25,525 bases of DNA from Bacteroidales bacterium UBA1374 (GCA_002305545.1 DBRG01000006.1:4693-30217); one strand, 5' to 3'; positions 1-7,962 are shown, counted from the stretch's first letter. Program-made: numbers and translations. The notes: generated by a model from the sequence alone, not told the origin.

Positions 1-1263
1 GAAACCAACCTGAGCCAGGGCATGATGGGTTACGACGCCGCACCGCGGTTTTCACCCTGCGGCAACTTCCTGGTATGGAACAGCATGGAACGGGACGGCT
101 ACGAGGCAGACAAGAACCGGCTGATGCTGTATTCCTTTGCAGACGGTTCCATAAAGGACCTCACTGCCTCTTTCCTTTACAATGTGGAAGGCGTTACCTG
201 GAGGGCTGACAGCAAAGGGCTTTATTTTAATGCCTGTGCGCAAGGGATCAACCAGCTGTTCGCCCTGGAAACAGAGACGGGCAAGATCCGCCAGATCACT
301 ACCGGCTGGTACGATTGCAGCCCGGTTCAGATTTCCCCTGACACGGGTTCGGGAGAACGGCTCATCGGCACCTATGTTTCCATGTCCATGCCTGCCGAGG
401 TTGTTTCCATTCATCCCGAATCGGGAGAATATACCCGGTTGACCTCTGAGAACAGTCACATACTCAACCATCTCACAATGGGCCAGGTGGAAGAACGCTG
501 GGTCACCACTACAGACAACAAGAAAATGCTAACCTGGGTGGTATACCCGCCCCACTTTGATCCGCAAAAGAAATACCCGGCCGTGCTGTTCTGTGCCGGC
601 GGACCCCAGTCCACCCTGTCCCAGGGATGGTCATACCGCTGGTGCCACCAGCTGATTGCCGCCAACGGGTATATTGTCATCCTTCCCAACCGCAGGGGTA
701 CAACGGCCTTTGGACAGGAATGGACAGAACAGATCAGCGGCGATTATACCGGTCAGAATATGCAGGATTACCTGAGTGCGGTGGACCACATGAAACGCGA
801 GACCTTTGTTGACGGAAGCCGGATCGCTGCGGTGGGTGCCAGTTATGGAGGATATTCGGTGTTTCACCTGGCAGGAGCGCACAACGAACGTTTTGCCGCC
901 TTCATTGCACACGCCGGTATTTTCAATACAGAGCATATGTACATGACCACGGAAGAGCTCTGGTTCCCCCACTGGGACAACGGGGGGGCACCATGGGACA
1001 AGAACACTGTCGCCGTGAATCATTATGCTCAATCCCCTCATAAACGGGTACAATACTGGAACAAACCCATCCTGATCACCCATGGTGAAATGGACTACCG
1101 TATTCCCGTGGACCAGGCTATGGCGGCCTTCAATGCTGCCAAACTGCACGGGGTTCCTGCCAGACTGGTGCTCTTCCCCGATGAGAACCACTGGATCCTC
1201 AAACCTCAGAACAATATGCTCTGGAATAAGATTTTCTTCGAGTTCCTGGAGAAATATATGTAG
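1..1263 (+). CDS. S9-family prolyl oligopeptidase (DPP-IV/acylaminoacyl peptidase type), 5' truncated
   Basis: The frame is open to the left edge, so the N-terminus lies outside the window; 420 codons are visible. The first part has beta-propeller-like repeats (RFSPCGNFLVW, VTWRADSKGLYF). The second part is an alpha/beta-hydrolase domain. The catalytic triad is readable in this fragment: Ser281 in GASYGGY, Asp365 in HGEMDYRIP and His397 in DENHWI. The family are serine peptidases that remove dipeptides or cleave oligopeptides; in Bacteroidota they are usually periplasmic, but the signal peptide cannot be seen here. The next gene, ssb, follows after 73 bases with its own promoter-like element, so this gene probably ends its own transcript. 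The exact substrate cannot be told from sequence. Confidence 0.93.
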   Translation, partial: ETNLSQGMMGYDAAPRFSPCGNFLVWNSMERDGYEADKNRLMLYSFADGSIKDLTASFLYNVEGVTWRADSKGLYFNACAQGINQLFALETETGKIRQITTGWYDCSPVQISPDTGSGERLIGTYVSMSMPAEVVSIHPESGEYTRLTSENSHILNHLTMGQVEERWVTTTDNKKMLTWVVYPPHFDPQKKYPAVLFCAGGPQSTLSQGWSYRWCHQLIAANGYIVILPNRRGTTAFGQEWTEQISGDYTGQNMQDYLSAVDHMKRETFVDGSRIAAVGASYGGYSVFHLAGAHNERFAAFIAHAGIFNTEHMYMTTEELWFPHWDNGGAPWDKNTVAVNHYAQSPHKRVQYWNKPILITHGEMDYRIPVDQAMAAFNAAKLHGVPARLVLFPDENHWILKPQNNMLWNKIFFEFLEKYM

Positions 1264-1302
1264 ATTTTTACGTTAGAGGTCATTTTTTACACACCGGTAT
1301 TG

Positions 1303-1310
1303 TAGGTTTG
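1303..1310 (+). promoter_or_regulatory. Candidate -7 element (TAGGTTTG) for ssb
   Basis: TAGGTTTG matches the Bacteroidota TAnnTTTG -7 consensus and lies 26 bases before the ssb start. A T-run at about 1283-1288 is at the right distance for a weak -33 element. Sequence match only. Confidence 0.45.
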
Positions 1311-1336
1311 GTGCGTTTAACTAATAATAACGCATT

Positions 1337-1693
1337 ATGGAACAATCTATCAACAAAGTAGAACTGATGGGACGTGTAGGAGCAGATCCCAGGATCGGTC
1401 AATCCGAGGAAGGAAGAAGGGTTATGAATTTCAACCTGGCCACCGGTGAGGTGATTAAAACAGGTTCCGGGGTGCTCAAGGAAGAAACCACCTGGCACAG
1501 GGTTGTCGCCTGGGAGGGGAAGGATATTGCACCCTTCGAATCGGTCAAAAAGGGAACCCGCCTGGCTATCACCGGCAAGATCCGGACCAATGCCTACGAA
1601 AAAGATGGCCAACCACGATATATCCAGGAAGTTATAGCCCAGACTCTCAGGGAAGTACTGCCGCAAAAGCAAGGGGAAGTGGTCCCAAGTTAA
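1337..1693 (+). CDS. ssb: Single-stranded DNA-binding protein, short form without acidic tail
   Basis: This 118-residue protein is a single OB fold. It starts with the typical strand (NKVELMGRVGADP) and contains the aromatic WHRVVAWEGKDIA segment and the GTRLAITGKIRTNAYEKDG beta hairpin seen in SSB proteins, which coat single-stranded DNA in replication, recombination and repair. It is shorter than canonical bacterial SSB (about 150-180 residues). It ends in QKQGEVVPS, without the Gly/Pro linker and acidic DDDLPF-like tip that recruits partner proteins. It may therefore be a secondary SSB paralog rather than the main replicative one. It lies directly before cysS with only 36 bases between them, but a promoter-like element overlaps its end. 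Confidence 0.9.
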   Translation: MEQSINKVELMGRVGADPRIGQSEEGRRVMNFNLATGEVIKTGSGVLKEETTWHRVVAWEGKDIAPFESVKKGTRLAITGKIRTNAYEKDGQPRYIQEVIAQTLREVLPQKQGEVVPS

Positions 1694-1700
1694 AAAATTG

Positions 1701-1708
1701 TACATTTG
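1701..1708 (+). promoter_or_regulatory. Candidate -7 element (TACATTTG) for cysS
   Basis: TACATTTG is a full match to TAnnTTTG and lies 21 bases before the cysS start, just after the ssb stop codon. No clear TTTG -33 box is visible at 19-21 bases upstream, so strength is uncertain. Confidence 0.45.
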
Positions 1709-1729
1709 CAGACATAATTACCTACCCGC

Positions 1730-3199
1730 ATGCCACGAGAACTATTCATATACAACACCCTTACCAGGGAAAAAGAAAAATTTGAACCACTGGTTCCCGG
1801 GCATGTGGGACTTTATGTCTGCGGCCCCACCGTGTATGGCGATCCCCACCTGGGACATGCGCGTCCTGGAGTGGTGTACGATGTTTTTGTACGGCTGCTG
1901 CGGGTCCTGGGATATAAAGTCCGTTATGTGCGCAACATAACAGATGTGGGACACCTGGAAAACGACTCGGATTCGGGAGAGGACAAGATCGGCCGTAAAG
2001 CGCGGCTCGAGGAGCTTGAACCCATGGAAGTGGTTCAGCATTACACCATCCGGTACCACCAGGCCATGGCCAGCCTCAACACCCTGCCACCGAGCATCGA
2101 GCCAAGGGCTTCGGGCCATATAACAGAACAGATTGCCATGATAAAACAGATTCTGGATGCGGGGATGGCTTACCAGGTTAACGGATCTGTTTATTTTGAC
2201 GTTGAGAAATACAACAAAACGCACCGTTACGGGATCCTTTCAAAACGGGTTCTGGAAGACTTGCTGGCCAATACGCGTGAGCTGGAAGGTCAGGACGAAA
2301 AACGCTTTCCCTTTGATTTTGCGCTGTGGAAAAAAGCCACCCCCGAGCACATCATGCACTGGCCCTCCCCCTGGAGCGAAGGTTTCCCGGGCTGGCACCT
2401 GGAATGCTCGGTCATGAGTTCCAAATACCTGGGACAGGTTTTTGATATCCACGGCGGGGGCATGGACCTGCTCTTTCCGCACCATGAATGCGAACTCGCC
2501 CAGAATACCGTTACACGGGGAAAAGACAGCGTGCGGTACTGGATGCACAACAACCTGATAACCATCAACGGCCAGAAAATGGGCAAGTCCCTGGGAAATT
2601 TCATCACCCTGGAAGAATTGTTCAACGGAACGCACCCGCTCCTGACACAACCCTTCCATCCCATGACCATCAGGTTTTTCATCCTGCAGGCACATTACCG
2701 GGGAACACTCGATTTCAGCAACGAGGCCCTGGTGGCGGCCGGCAAAGGCCTTAAACGACTGCTCCAGGCACGCAGGGTATCTGCCAAACTGCCCGTTTCG
2801 GAAGAAGTGGCAGTATCCGCCACATTGCAGGAAACCGAAGAAAAGATTTACCAGGCCTTGTGTGACGACATGAACACACCCGTTGCACTGGCAACTCTTT
2901 TTGACCTGGTCACCTGGATCCATACTGCTTCGGATGCTGCCCGGCCTGTTTCATCTGCAGACAAGGAGCTGATAGAAAAAATATACATCCGGGTGGTAGA
3001 CGGGATCCTGGGACTGAAGGAAGAAGGAGACCACAACCAGCTTCCCCTGATTGAAGGACTTGTAGACCTGGTACTGGAATTCAGGACTCAGGCCAGGGCC
3101 ATGAAGGACTGGGCCGAATCGGATCGTATCCGTGACCGGCTCTCCGGGCTGGGTGTCCGGATCAAAGACTCAAAGGAAAAAACCAGTTGGGAGTTGTAA
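1730..3199 (+). CDS. cysS: Cysteinyl-tRNA synthetase
   Basis: The 489-residue protein is a class I aminoacyl-tRNA synthetase that charges tRNA-Cys in the cytoplasm. The HIGH motif is HLGH (40-43), after C31-GPTVYG. The KMSKS motif is KMGKS (283-287). The zinc site that discriminates cysteine is intact: C31, C226 (in WHLECS), H251 and E255 (in HHECE). Length and domain order are normal, with the DALR-type helical tail from about residue 350. The start MPRELFIYNTL fits the family N-terminus. The gene ends shortly before a strong hairpin terminator. No anomaly was seen, and this is the most secure call in the window. Confidence 0.98.
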   Translation: MPRELFIYNTLTREKEKFEPLVPGHVGLYVCGPTVYGDPHLGHARPGVVYDVFVRLLRVLGYKVRYVRNITDVGHLENDSDSGEDKIGRKARLEELEPMEVVQHYTIRYHQAMASLNTLPPSIEPRASGHITEQIAMIKQILDAGMAYQVNGSVYFDVEKYNKTHRYGILSKRVLEDLLANTRELEGQDEKRFPFDFALWKKATPEHIMHWPSPWSEGFPGWHLECSVMSSKYLGQVFDIHGGGMDLLFPHHECELAQNTVTRGKDSVRYWMHNNLITINGQKMGKSLGNFITLEELFNGTHPLLTQPFHPMTIRFFILQAHYRGTLDFSNEALVAAGKGLKRLLQARRVSAKLPVSEEVAVSATLQETEEKIYQALCDDMNTPVALATLFDLVTWIHTASDAARPVSSADKELIEKIYIRVVDGILGLKEEGDHNQLPLIEGLVDLVLEFRTQARAMKDWAESDRIRDRLSGLGVRIKDSKEKTSWEL

Positions 3200-3250
3200 G
3201 CCCCGGATCCGGCCAGGGAAAGCAGAATCACATTTGAAAGCCGCATATGC

Positions 3251-3286
3251 AAAGAGGGATACTGTCGCCTGTCAGTATCCCTCTTT
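3251..3286 (+). terminator. Rho-independent terminator after cysS
   Basis: A perfect 14-bp inverted repeat (AAAGAGGGATACTG and its complement at 3273-3286) surrounds an 8-base loop. The second arm ends in TTT followed by ATTT. It sits 51 bases after the cysS stop codon. The A-rich 5' arm could allow weaker function in the other direction. Confidence 0.85.
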
Positions 3287-3567
3287 ATTTCGTGGCACGA
3301 CCAATGGATCTTCTGTTTGCATGAAAAAATTCCGCGTGCTCACTGCTTTCGTTATTCATATTATACTCAAATTGCGTTCCAGAAACATTCCCCAATTTGA
3401 AAAAACATAAAAAAAGATCCCGATAAATAATAGTATTATTAACTTGTTGGTTATCAGACGTCATTTTTTGACAACAGAAAGACAGACCCTCCGTGTCGTT
3501 ACAATGAGTGGGAATTTCACGCCACAGATTGGGGTATATTTCCCCACTCGCACATTTCCTTGCTCCT
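3287..3567. other. Long AT-rich intergenic region before the sensor kinase
   Basis: About 280 bases have no convincing gene. It holds a perfect 15-bp palindrome at 3426-3440 (AATAATA-G-TATTATT). It also holds an imperfect inverted repeat AGTGGGAA (3507-3514) / TTCCCCACT (3540-3548), whose second arm also closes a small GGGG/CCCC hairpin. A TGGCACG at 3293-3299 resembles a sigma-54 -24 box but has no GC at -12. These could be binding sites for control of the kinase gene; function is not shown. Confidence 0.4.
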
Positions 3568-3598
3568 TTTGTGCTGCGGGGATTTCTTTATATCTTAG
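3568..3598 (+). promoter_or_regulatory. Candidate promoter of the hybrid sensor kinase
   Basis: TTTG at 3568-3571, a 19-base spacer, then TATCTTAG at 3591-3598 (7 of 8 to TAnnTTTG). The spacing is what is expected for Bacteroidota vegetative promoters. The -7 box ends 4 bases before the ATG at 3603, so the mRNA would have almost no leader. Confidence 0.55.
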
Positions 3599-3602
3599 CT
3601 TC

Positions 3603-6119
3603 ATGAAACACGATGTGGGATTTCGCCTTAAAGTGGTCTTCAGCTATGTATTGCTGGTGGCACTGATAATCGGTGCCGCCTGGTACGTATACAAACGTGT
3701 ATACCCTTTCCTGTTTCAGAGCGAAGATCGCCGCGAAGAAATCCTGGAACGAAGCCTTTTGATAAGCAATACCATATCATTGCTGTACGAAGCCGAATGG
3801 CTGGGAACCCGCTTTATCCAGGATCCCAAAGCTGAAAATTACGACCTCTACCGCAACGCCCTGGATAAAGTAGACGTGATGCTTGATTCCCTGGGCAGGG
3901 GAACAACCATGGAGCGGCAAAGGAAGATCCTGCTGGAAATTGACAGCCTGCTGGTTTTCCGCAACATCAACATCCAGGATATCGCGCGCCAGCAAAAGGA
4001 ACTCAGCCGGCGCAGCAATCAGGGTGTGGCACAAAAGGTAGACAGGGCTCTGCCCCAGGTTCCCGCCATGACACAGGCCCCGAAATTGACAGAAGTCACT
4101 TCAAGACCCATGCCATCGGTGGTCATCCGGGAAGAGGTTATCTACGACACCATAACAACGGCTGTACGCCGGCCCAGACAAAATTTCTTTGAACGCCTGG
4201 GAAATGCTTTCGTTCCTTCCCGCATGCAGGACAGCATTACCGAGATCAAACAGATACGCCGCACCATTACCGATTCTCTTGTCCGTATCATCCCGGGAAC
4301 CCCGCAGCCCTTGGCTGTTCAGACCACAGACCGGGATACCGTCGTCCAGGCGGTGATGAAGGTTCTGGACGATGTGGAAGCAGAAAGGCAGCGCCAGCTC
4401 AGGTCCATCTCGGTACAGTTGGAACAGCTTATTGATACAGACCGGGCCCTGAACCTGGAGATAAACAAGTTGCTGGAAGAACTGAACCAGGAGTGGTTCA
4501 GCACCACGCTCACAGCACTGGAGACGCGCAGGGCCTCTCTGGAGGAAGCCGGAAACTCTCTATCCATATTGGGGGCAGCCGCTCTGCTCATCATCTTGCT
4601 CTCTACCCTGCTCATATTCACTGACCTGAACAAAAGCAGGAGATACCGCCGGGACCTGGAGGTTGCCAGGAACAGGGCCGAAGAATTGATGAAAAGCCGG
4701 GAAAAATTGTTGCTCACCGTGACCCATGACATCAAGGCACCCCTGAGTGCCATCATAGGATACCTGGACCTGCTTCGGCACCCCTCGGACAAAAGCCCCG
4801 GACAGCAACTCAAAGAATACCTGGATCCCATGATGCACTCTGCGGGACATGTGATGGAGCTGCTGGGCAACTTGTTGGAATACTACCGCCTGGATGCGCA
4901 TAAAACGCAGCTCAATCCCACAGTAACCCCTGTAAGGAAGCTGTTTGAAGAGGCTATAGACGTATTTGCCCCCACGGCCGGCAAAAAGGGCGTGACCCTG
5001 AACCTGCGTACCGCCATCTCCCCGCAAACCTGCGTTATAACCGATCCCATGCGACTTCGGCAGGTGGTGATGAACCTGTTGTCCAACGCCGTCAAATTTA
5101 CCGACAAGGGGCACATAGACCTGCACGCATCGCTCGATGGCCCGGAATTATTCTTTTCTGTATACGACACGGGAACGGGTATTGCCCCGGAAGCGCAACA
5201 ACGCATCTTTGATGAATTCATGCGTGAGGAAACATCCCGTACCCCGGAAAAAGAAGGCGTGGGACTGGGTTTATCCATAGTCAAACGCACGGTGGACCTT
5301 TTCAAAGGCAACATTACCCTCTTCAGGAACGAAGACTCAGGAAGCACTTTCTGCGTTTCCATCCCCGTGGAACCAACCAGCGCCCAGGCCCCGGACATTT
5401 CCCCTGAAGCCAAACCTGTTTCAATGGAACCGTCTCCCGTTCCACTCCGGGTTCTTGTGGTGGACGACGATCCGGCACAACTGGCTCTATCTGCGGAGAT
5501 GCTCCGCCTTTCGGGCCACCTGGTAGCAACGGCACAGGGATCACAGGCCGCCATGGCCCTTTTGCAAAGTTTACCGGTTGACCTGGTACTTACAGATATC
5601 CAGATGCCTAACGGGGACGGATTCCATTTGCTGGAACAGATACGCAGTTGCCGGGAAATTCCGGTTATTGCCGTAACGGCAGACAGCCTCTATACAGACC
5701 GTCATTATATAGGTAAGGGATTTACCGGTCACCTGGCAAAGCCTTTTGTGAAAGCACAGCTGAACCAGGCACTTGCCAACATAAAATCTGCGGTTCCCTA
5801 TGATCTATTCTCACTGGCGGAAATGGGACGCATGGTAGAAGCAGACCTGGATGCGGTGACACAGGTATTGCGTGTTTTTCATGCCGCCGCAGGGGAAAGC
5901 CTTAAAATCATGGAAGAATCCCTGGAACATGGCGATTACGGAAGGATCGCTTCTGTAGCCCACAAAATGCTCCCCATGTTCAGGCAGCTGCAGTCGCCCC
6001 TGGTCAAAGACCTGGCCACCCTGGAGCGATCCGGCAAGGAAGATCCCGCCACCGTGAAACGTATGATCAGGCAGGCCCGGGCATTACTCCAGGTTATAGA
6101 GCTTCATTTTATTATATAA
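3603..6119 (+). CDS. Hybrid sensor histidine kinase with receiver and Hpt domains
   Basis: An 838-residue inner-membrane sensor. Domains in order: TM1 (about 11-30); a periplasmic sensor region of about 290 residues with no recognised fold and predicted coiled-coil stretches; TM2 (about 319-340); HisKA with phospho-acceptor H375 (VTHDIKAPLSAIIGY); HATPase_c (N box NLLSNAVKF, G boxes DTGTGIAPE and GVGLGLSIV); a receiver with acidic D621-D623, phospho-acceptor D665 (LTDIQMP) and the conserved lysine in LAKPF; and a C-terminal Hpt-like helix with H787 (AHKMLPMFRQL). The start at 3603 is chosen because TM1 follows at once and a promoter-like element lies just upstream; an earlier in-frame ATG at 3444 would add an unlikely cysteine-rich stretch. 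Its end overlaps the convergent sigma-54 activator by 36 bases. It probably feeds that regulator. The stimulus is unknown. Confidence 0.93.
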   Translation: MKHDVGFRLKVVFSYVLLVALIIGAAWYVYKRVYPFLFQSEDRREEILERSLLISNTISLLYEAEWLGTRFIQDPKAENYDLYRNALDKVDVMLDSLGRGTTMERQRKILLEIDSLLVFRNINIQDIARQQKELSRRSNQGVAQKVDRALPQVPAMTQAPKLTEVTSRPMPSVVIREEVIYDTITTAVRRPRQNFFERLGNAFVPSRMQDSITEIKQIRRTITDSLVRIIPGTPQPLAVQTTDRDTVVQAVMKVLDDVEAERQRQLRSISVQLEQLIDTDRALNLEINKLLEELNQEWFSTTLTALETRRASLEEAGNSLSILGAAALLIILLSTLLIFTDLNKSRRYRRDLEVARNRAEELMKSREKLLLTVTHDIKAPLSAIIGYLDLLRHPSDKSPGQQLKEYLDPMMHSAGHVMELLGNLLEYYRLDAHKTQLNPTVTPVRKLFEEAIDVFAPTAGKKGVTLNLRTAISPQTCVITDPMRLRQVVMNLLSNAVKFTDKGHIDLHASLDGPELFFSVYDTGTGIAPEAQQRIFDEFMREETSRTPEKEGVGLGLSIVKRTVDLFKGNITLFRNEDSGSTFCVSIPVEPTSAQAPDISPEAKPVSMEPSPVPLRVLVVDDDPAQLALSAEMLRLSGHLVATAQGSQAAMALLQSLPVDLVLTDIQMPNGDGFHLLEQIRSCREIPVIAVTADSLYTDRHYIGKGFTGHLAKPFVKAQLNQALANIKSAVPYDLFSLAEMGRMVEADLDAVTQVLRVFHAAAGESLKIMEESLEHGDYGRIASVAHKMLPMFRQLQSPLVKDLATLERSGKEDPATVKRMIRQARALLQVIELHFII

Positions 6120-7388
6120 GGTCTTGCGGTCAATGCCCAGCAGGCGTGCCGCGCGGGTGCGGTTGTTCCTTGTACGCGCAAGGGCGTCTGTGATCATTTG
6201 CCGTTCATGCTGTTCTTTCAGGGTGTGGGCATCCTGTCCTTCGCGAACAGACTGAAAACCGCGAACCTCTTCGGGCAGGTCGGTGGCCTGGATCTCGGGC
6301 CCTTCGCTCAAGAGCACGGTGCGTTTGACCACATTGAGCAATTCGCGCAGGTTGCCCCTCCAGCTGTAGGCCATCATCAATTGTTCTGCTCCGGGGGTAA
6401 ATCCAGTGATCTTGCGGTTCATCTGGCGGTTGGCATATTCCAGGAAATGACGGGCAAACAGCATCACATCCTGTCCCCGTTCCTGCAGGCGCGGAATATG
6501 GAGCTGAAATTCATTGATACGGTGGTAAAGGTCTTCCCTGAACCTTCCCTGTTCTATCATTTGTTTCAGATCCACGTTGGTGGCTGTGATAATGCGGATG
6601 TTGACCTCAATGATCCGGGAACTTCCCACGGGCTTGATTACCCCCTCCTGAAGTGCCCGGAGGAGCTGCATCTGCACATCGTGCGACAGGTTCCCCACCT
6701 CGTCCAGGAACAGCGTTCCCCCGTCTGCCATTTCGAAAGCTCCTTTTTTGTCACTTATGGCCGAGGTGAAAGACCCTTTCAGGTGCCCGAACAGCTCGCT
6801 CGACGCCAGATCCCTGGGAATGGCACCACAGTCCAGGGCCACAAAAGGCCCGTCCCTGCGGGAACTGTTCTGGTGTATGTGATTGGCCACATATTCCTTT
6901 CCCGTGCCGCTTTCCCCGGAGATGAGCACAGAAAGAAGCGTCGGAGCCACCAGCATCATGTAGTCGTACATTTTCAGGGAAGCGGGACTTTCTCCCTTAA
7001 TAAAAGGTATGCGTTCATGCGGCCGGTCTTTTTTCCTGAGTACCTCGTCAATTTTCTCCCTAAGAATTACAGGATCCACAGGTTTTTCCAGGTAATCAGC
7101 CGCTCCCAGGCGGATGGCCTGTACTGCAGTCTGGATGTCGGCATATCCGGTCATGATGAACACAGCGCTGTTCGGCGATGTTTCCCGGATCCATTTTAGC
7201 AGGGTCAGTCCATCGGTGTCGGGCAGCCTCAAGTCAGAAAGGACAATGTCATACACTTGTCCCTGCACGGCCTTCATGGCTTCTCCCGCAGACAGAACGC
7301 CTTCTGCCCGGAACCCGGCTTTGGTAAGCCATGTTTTCAACAGGGCGTTGAAGGCGGCGTCGTCCTCAATGATCAGTATTTTAATCAT
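6084..7388 (-). CDS. NtrC-type sigma-54-dependent response regulator
   Basis: This is a 434-residue protein. The receiver domain (1-115) has D9/D10, phospho-acceptor D52 (LSDLRLP) and K102 (LEKP). The AAA+ domain has Walker A GESGTGKE (158-165), Walker B LFLDE (226-230) and the FREDLYHRI segment. A Fis-type helix-turn-helix is at the C-terminus (NRTRAARLLGIDRKTLYNKM). Such proteins hydrolyse ATP to open sigma-54 promoters. The loop that contacts sigma-54, normally GAFTGA, reads GSFTSA (205-210), with the key Thr kept but two changes. The start MIKILIIEDD is used because it matches receiver N-termini; the frame runs further upstream without family likeness. It is convergent with the hybrid kinase, the likely phosphodonor, and divergent from the DUF4402 cluster, a likely target. 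Confidence 0.93.
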   Translation of the reverse strand: MIKILIIEDDAAFNALLKTWLTKAGFRAEGVLSAGEAMKAVQGQVYDIVLSDLRLPDTDGLTLLKWIRETSPNSAVFIMTGYADIQTAVQAIRLGAADYLEKPVDPVILREKIDEVLRKKDRPHERIPFIKGESPASLKMYDYMMLVAPTLLSVLISGESGTGKEYVANHIHQNSSRRDGPFVALDCGAIPRDLASSELFGHLKGSFTSAISDKKGAFEMADGGTLFLDEVGNLSHDVQMQLLRALQEGVIKPVGSSRIIEVNIRIITATNVDLKQMIEQGRFREDLYHRINEFQLHIPRLQERGQDVMLFARHFLEYANRQMNRKITGFTPGAEQLMMAYSWRGNLRELLNVVKRTVLLSEGPEIQATDLPEEVRGFQSVREGQDAHTLKEQHERQMITDALARTRNNRTRAARLLGIDRKTLYNKMKLYNLE

Positions 7389-7393
7389 AAGTA

Positions 7394-7401
7394 CAAATGT
7401 A
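7394..7401 (-). promoter_or_regulatory. Candidate -7 element (TACATTTG) for the sigma-54 activator
   Basis: On the minus strand TACATTTG ends 5 bases before the ATG at 7388, so the transcript would be leaderless or nearly so. No clear -33 box. It lies back to back with the element at 7417-7424. Confidence 0.45.
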
Positions 7402-7416
7402 AAAAATATTTTTATG

Positions 7417-7424
7417 TATCTTTG
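7417..7424 (+). promoter_or_regulatory. Candidate -7 element (TATCTTTG) for the first DUF4402 gene
   Basis: TATCTTTG is a full match to TAnnTTTG and ends 7 bases before the ATG at 7432. Only 15 bases separate it from the divergent element at 7394-7401, so the two promoters would compete for space. Confidence 0.45.
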
Positions 7425-7431
7425 GGGCATC

Positions 7432-7962
7432 ATGAAGGCTCGTGCATTCTCATTCTTACTTCTGGCATGCCTGTTCTTCCCGGGCTTCTCCAGGGTGTAT
7501 GGACAGTCCCGGACCAAGGTGGTGTCCATTCCTTCTGTTCTTGAGATTGAAGTGATCATTCCCCTGTCCATTGCAAAAGAATCCAATCTTTCATTTGGGT
7601 ATGCTTCTCCCGGACAGGGAACGGGGTATGTGACGCTCACCGCCTCTGAGAATCCGCAAAGGACAACTTCCGGTGTGGCTACGCTTTTACCCAGTCCCGG
7701 AGCGGTTTATGCCGGCAAATTCAGGGTGACGGGAGGCCCTAATGCATCAGTCAATGTTACTGTCCCCACATGGATCCATACGCTGATCCATAGCAGTGGC
7801 TCCGCGAACCTGAATCTTGAATTGACAACCCCCTCTGCCACCCTCCAACTGAGCCCTGCGGGCGAGGCTGTATTTTATGTGGGTGGTACCGTCACCATGT
7901 GGTGGGGGCAGGCCCTGGGCCAGTACACCGGCACCTTTACAGTGACCGTTTCGTACCAGTGA
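7432..7962 (+). CDS. Secreted DUF4402-family protein 1 (putative pilin-like subunit)
   Basis: A 176-residue protein with a signal peptide ending near VYGQ at residue 25, then a mature beta-rich domain poor in charged residues. The C-terminus has YVGG, then GQYTGTFTVTVSYQ: Gly at -14, Tyr at -2, and V, V, F at -4, -6, -8. That is the strand pattern by which pilus subunits bind PapD-like chaperones. It is the most divergent of the five subunits in its middle region, with more Pro and Ser. In-frame ATGs at 7414 and earlier exist; 7432 is chosen because it begins a clean signal peptide. The gene is divergent from the sigma-54 activator. It may be a minor or tip subunit, but no adhesin domain is visible. 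The DUF4402 assignment is from recognition of the family pattern, not from a search. Confidence 0.75.
   Translation: MKARAFSFLLLACLFFPGFSRVYGQSRTKVVSIPSVLEIEVIIPLSIAKESNLSFGYASPGQGTGYVTLTASENPQRTTSGVATLLPSPGAVYAGKFRVTGGPNASVNVTVPTWIHTLIHSSGSANLNLELTTPSATLQLSPAGEAVFYVGGTVTMWWGQALGQYTGTFTVTVSYQ

Noticed and set aside
2393..2408. TGGCACCTGGAATGCT, a near-perfect sigma-54 -24/-12 sequence
   Set aside because: It lies inside cysS and encodes the conserved zinc-site segment WHLECS, so the match follows from the protein sequence; no gene starts downstream.
3293..3308. TGGCACG-ACCA-ATGGA as a sigma-54 promoter for the kinase
   Set aside because: The -24 half is perfect, but -12 has GG in place of the needed GC, and it is about 300 bases before the gene, which has a better vegetative promoter.
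3444..3602. N-terminal extension of the hybrid kinase from the ATG at 3444
   Set aside because: The added 53 residues are not membrane-like or conserved in character and include the promoter; TM1 starts right after the ATG at 3603.
6198..7199. Long open frame of 333 codons on the plus strand opposite the activator
   Set aside because: It is antisense to conserved AAA+ coding sequence and its translation has no recognisable domain or natural composition.
7389..7640. N-terminal extension of the sigma-54 activator
   Set aside because: Receiver domains begin with MIKILIIEDD as at 7388; the extension overlaps the secreted subunit gene on the other strand and has no domain likeness.
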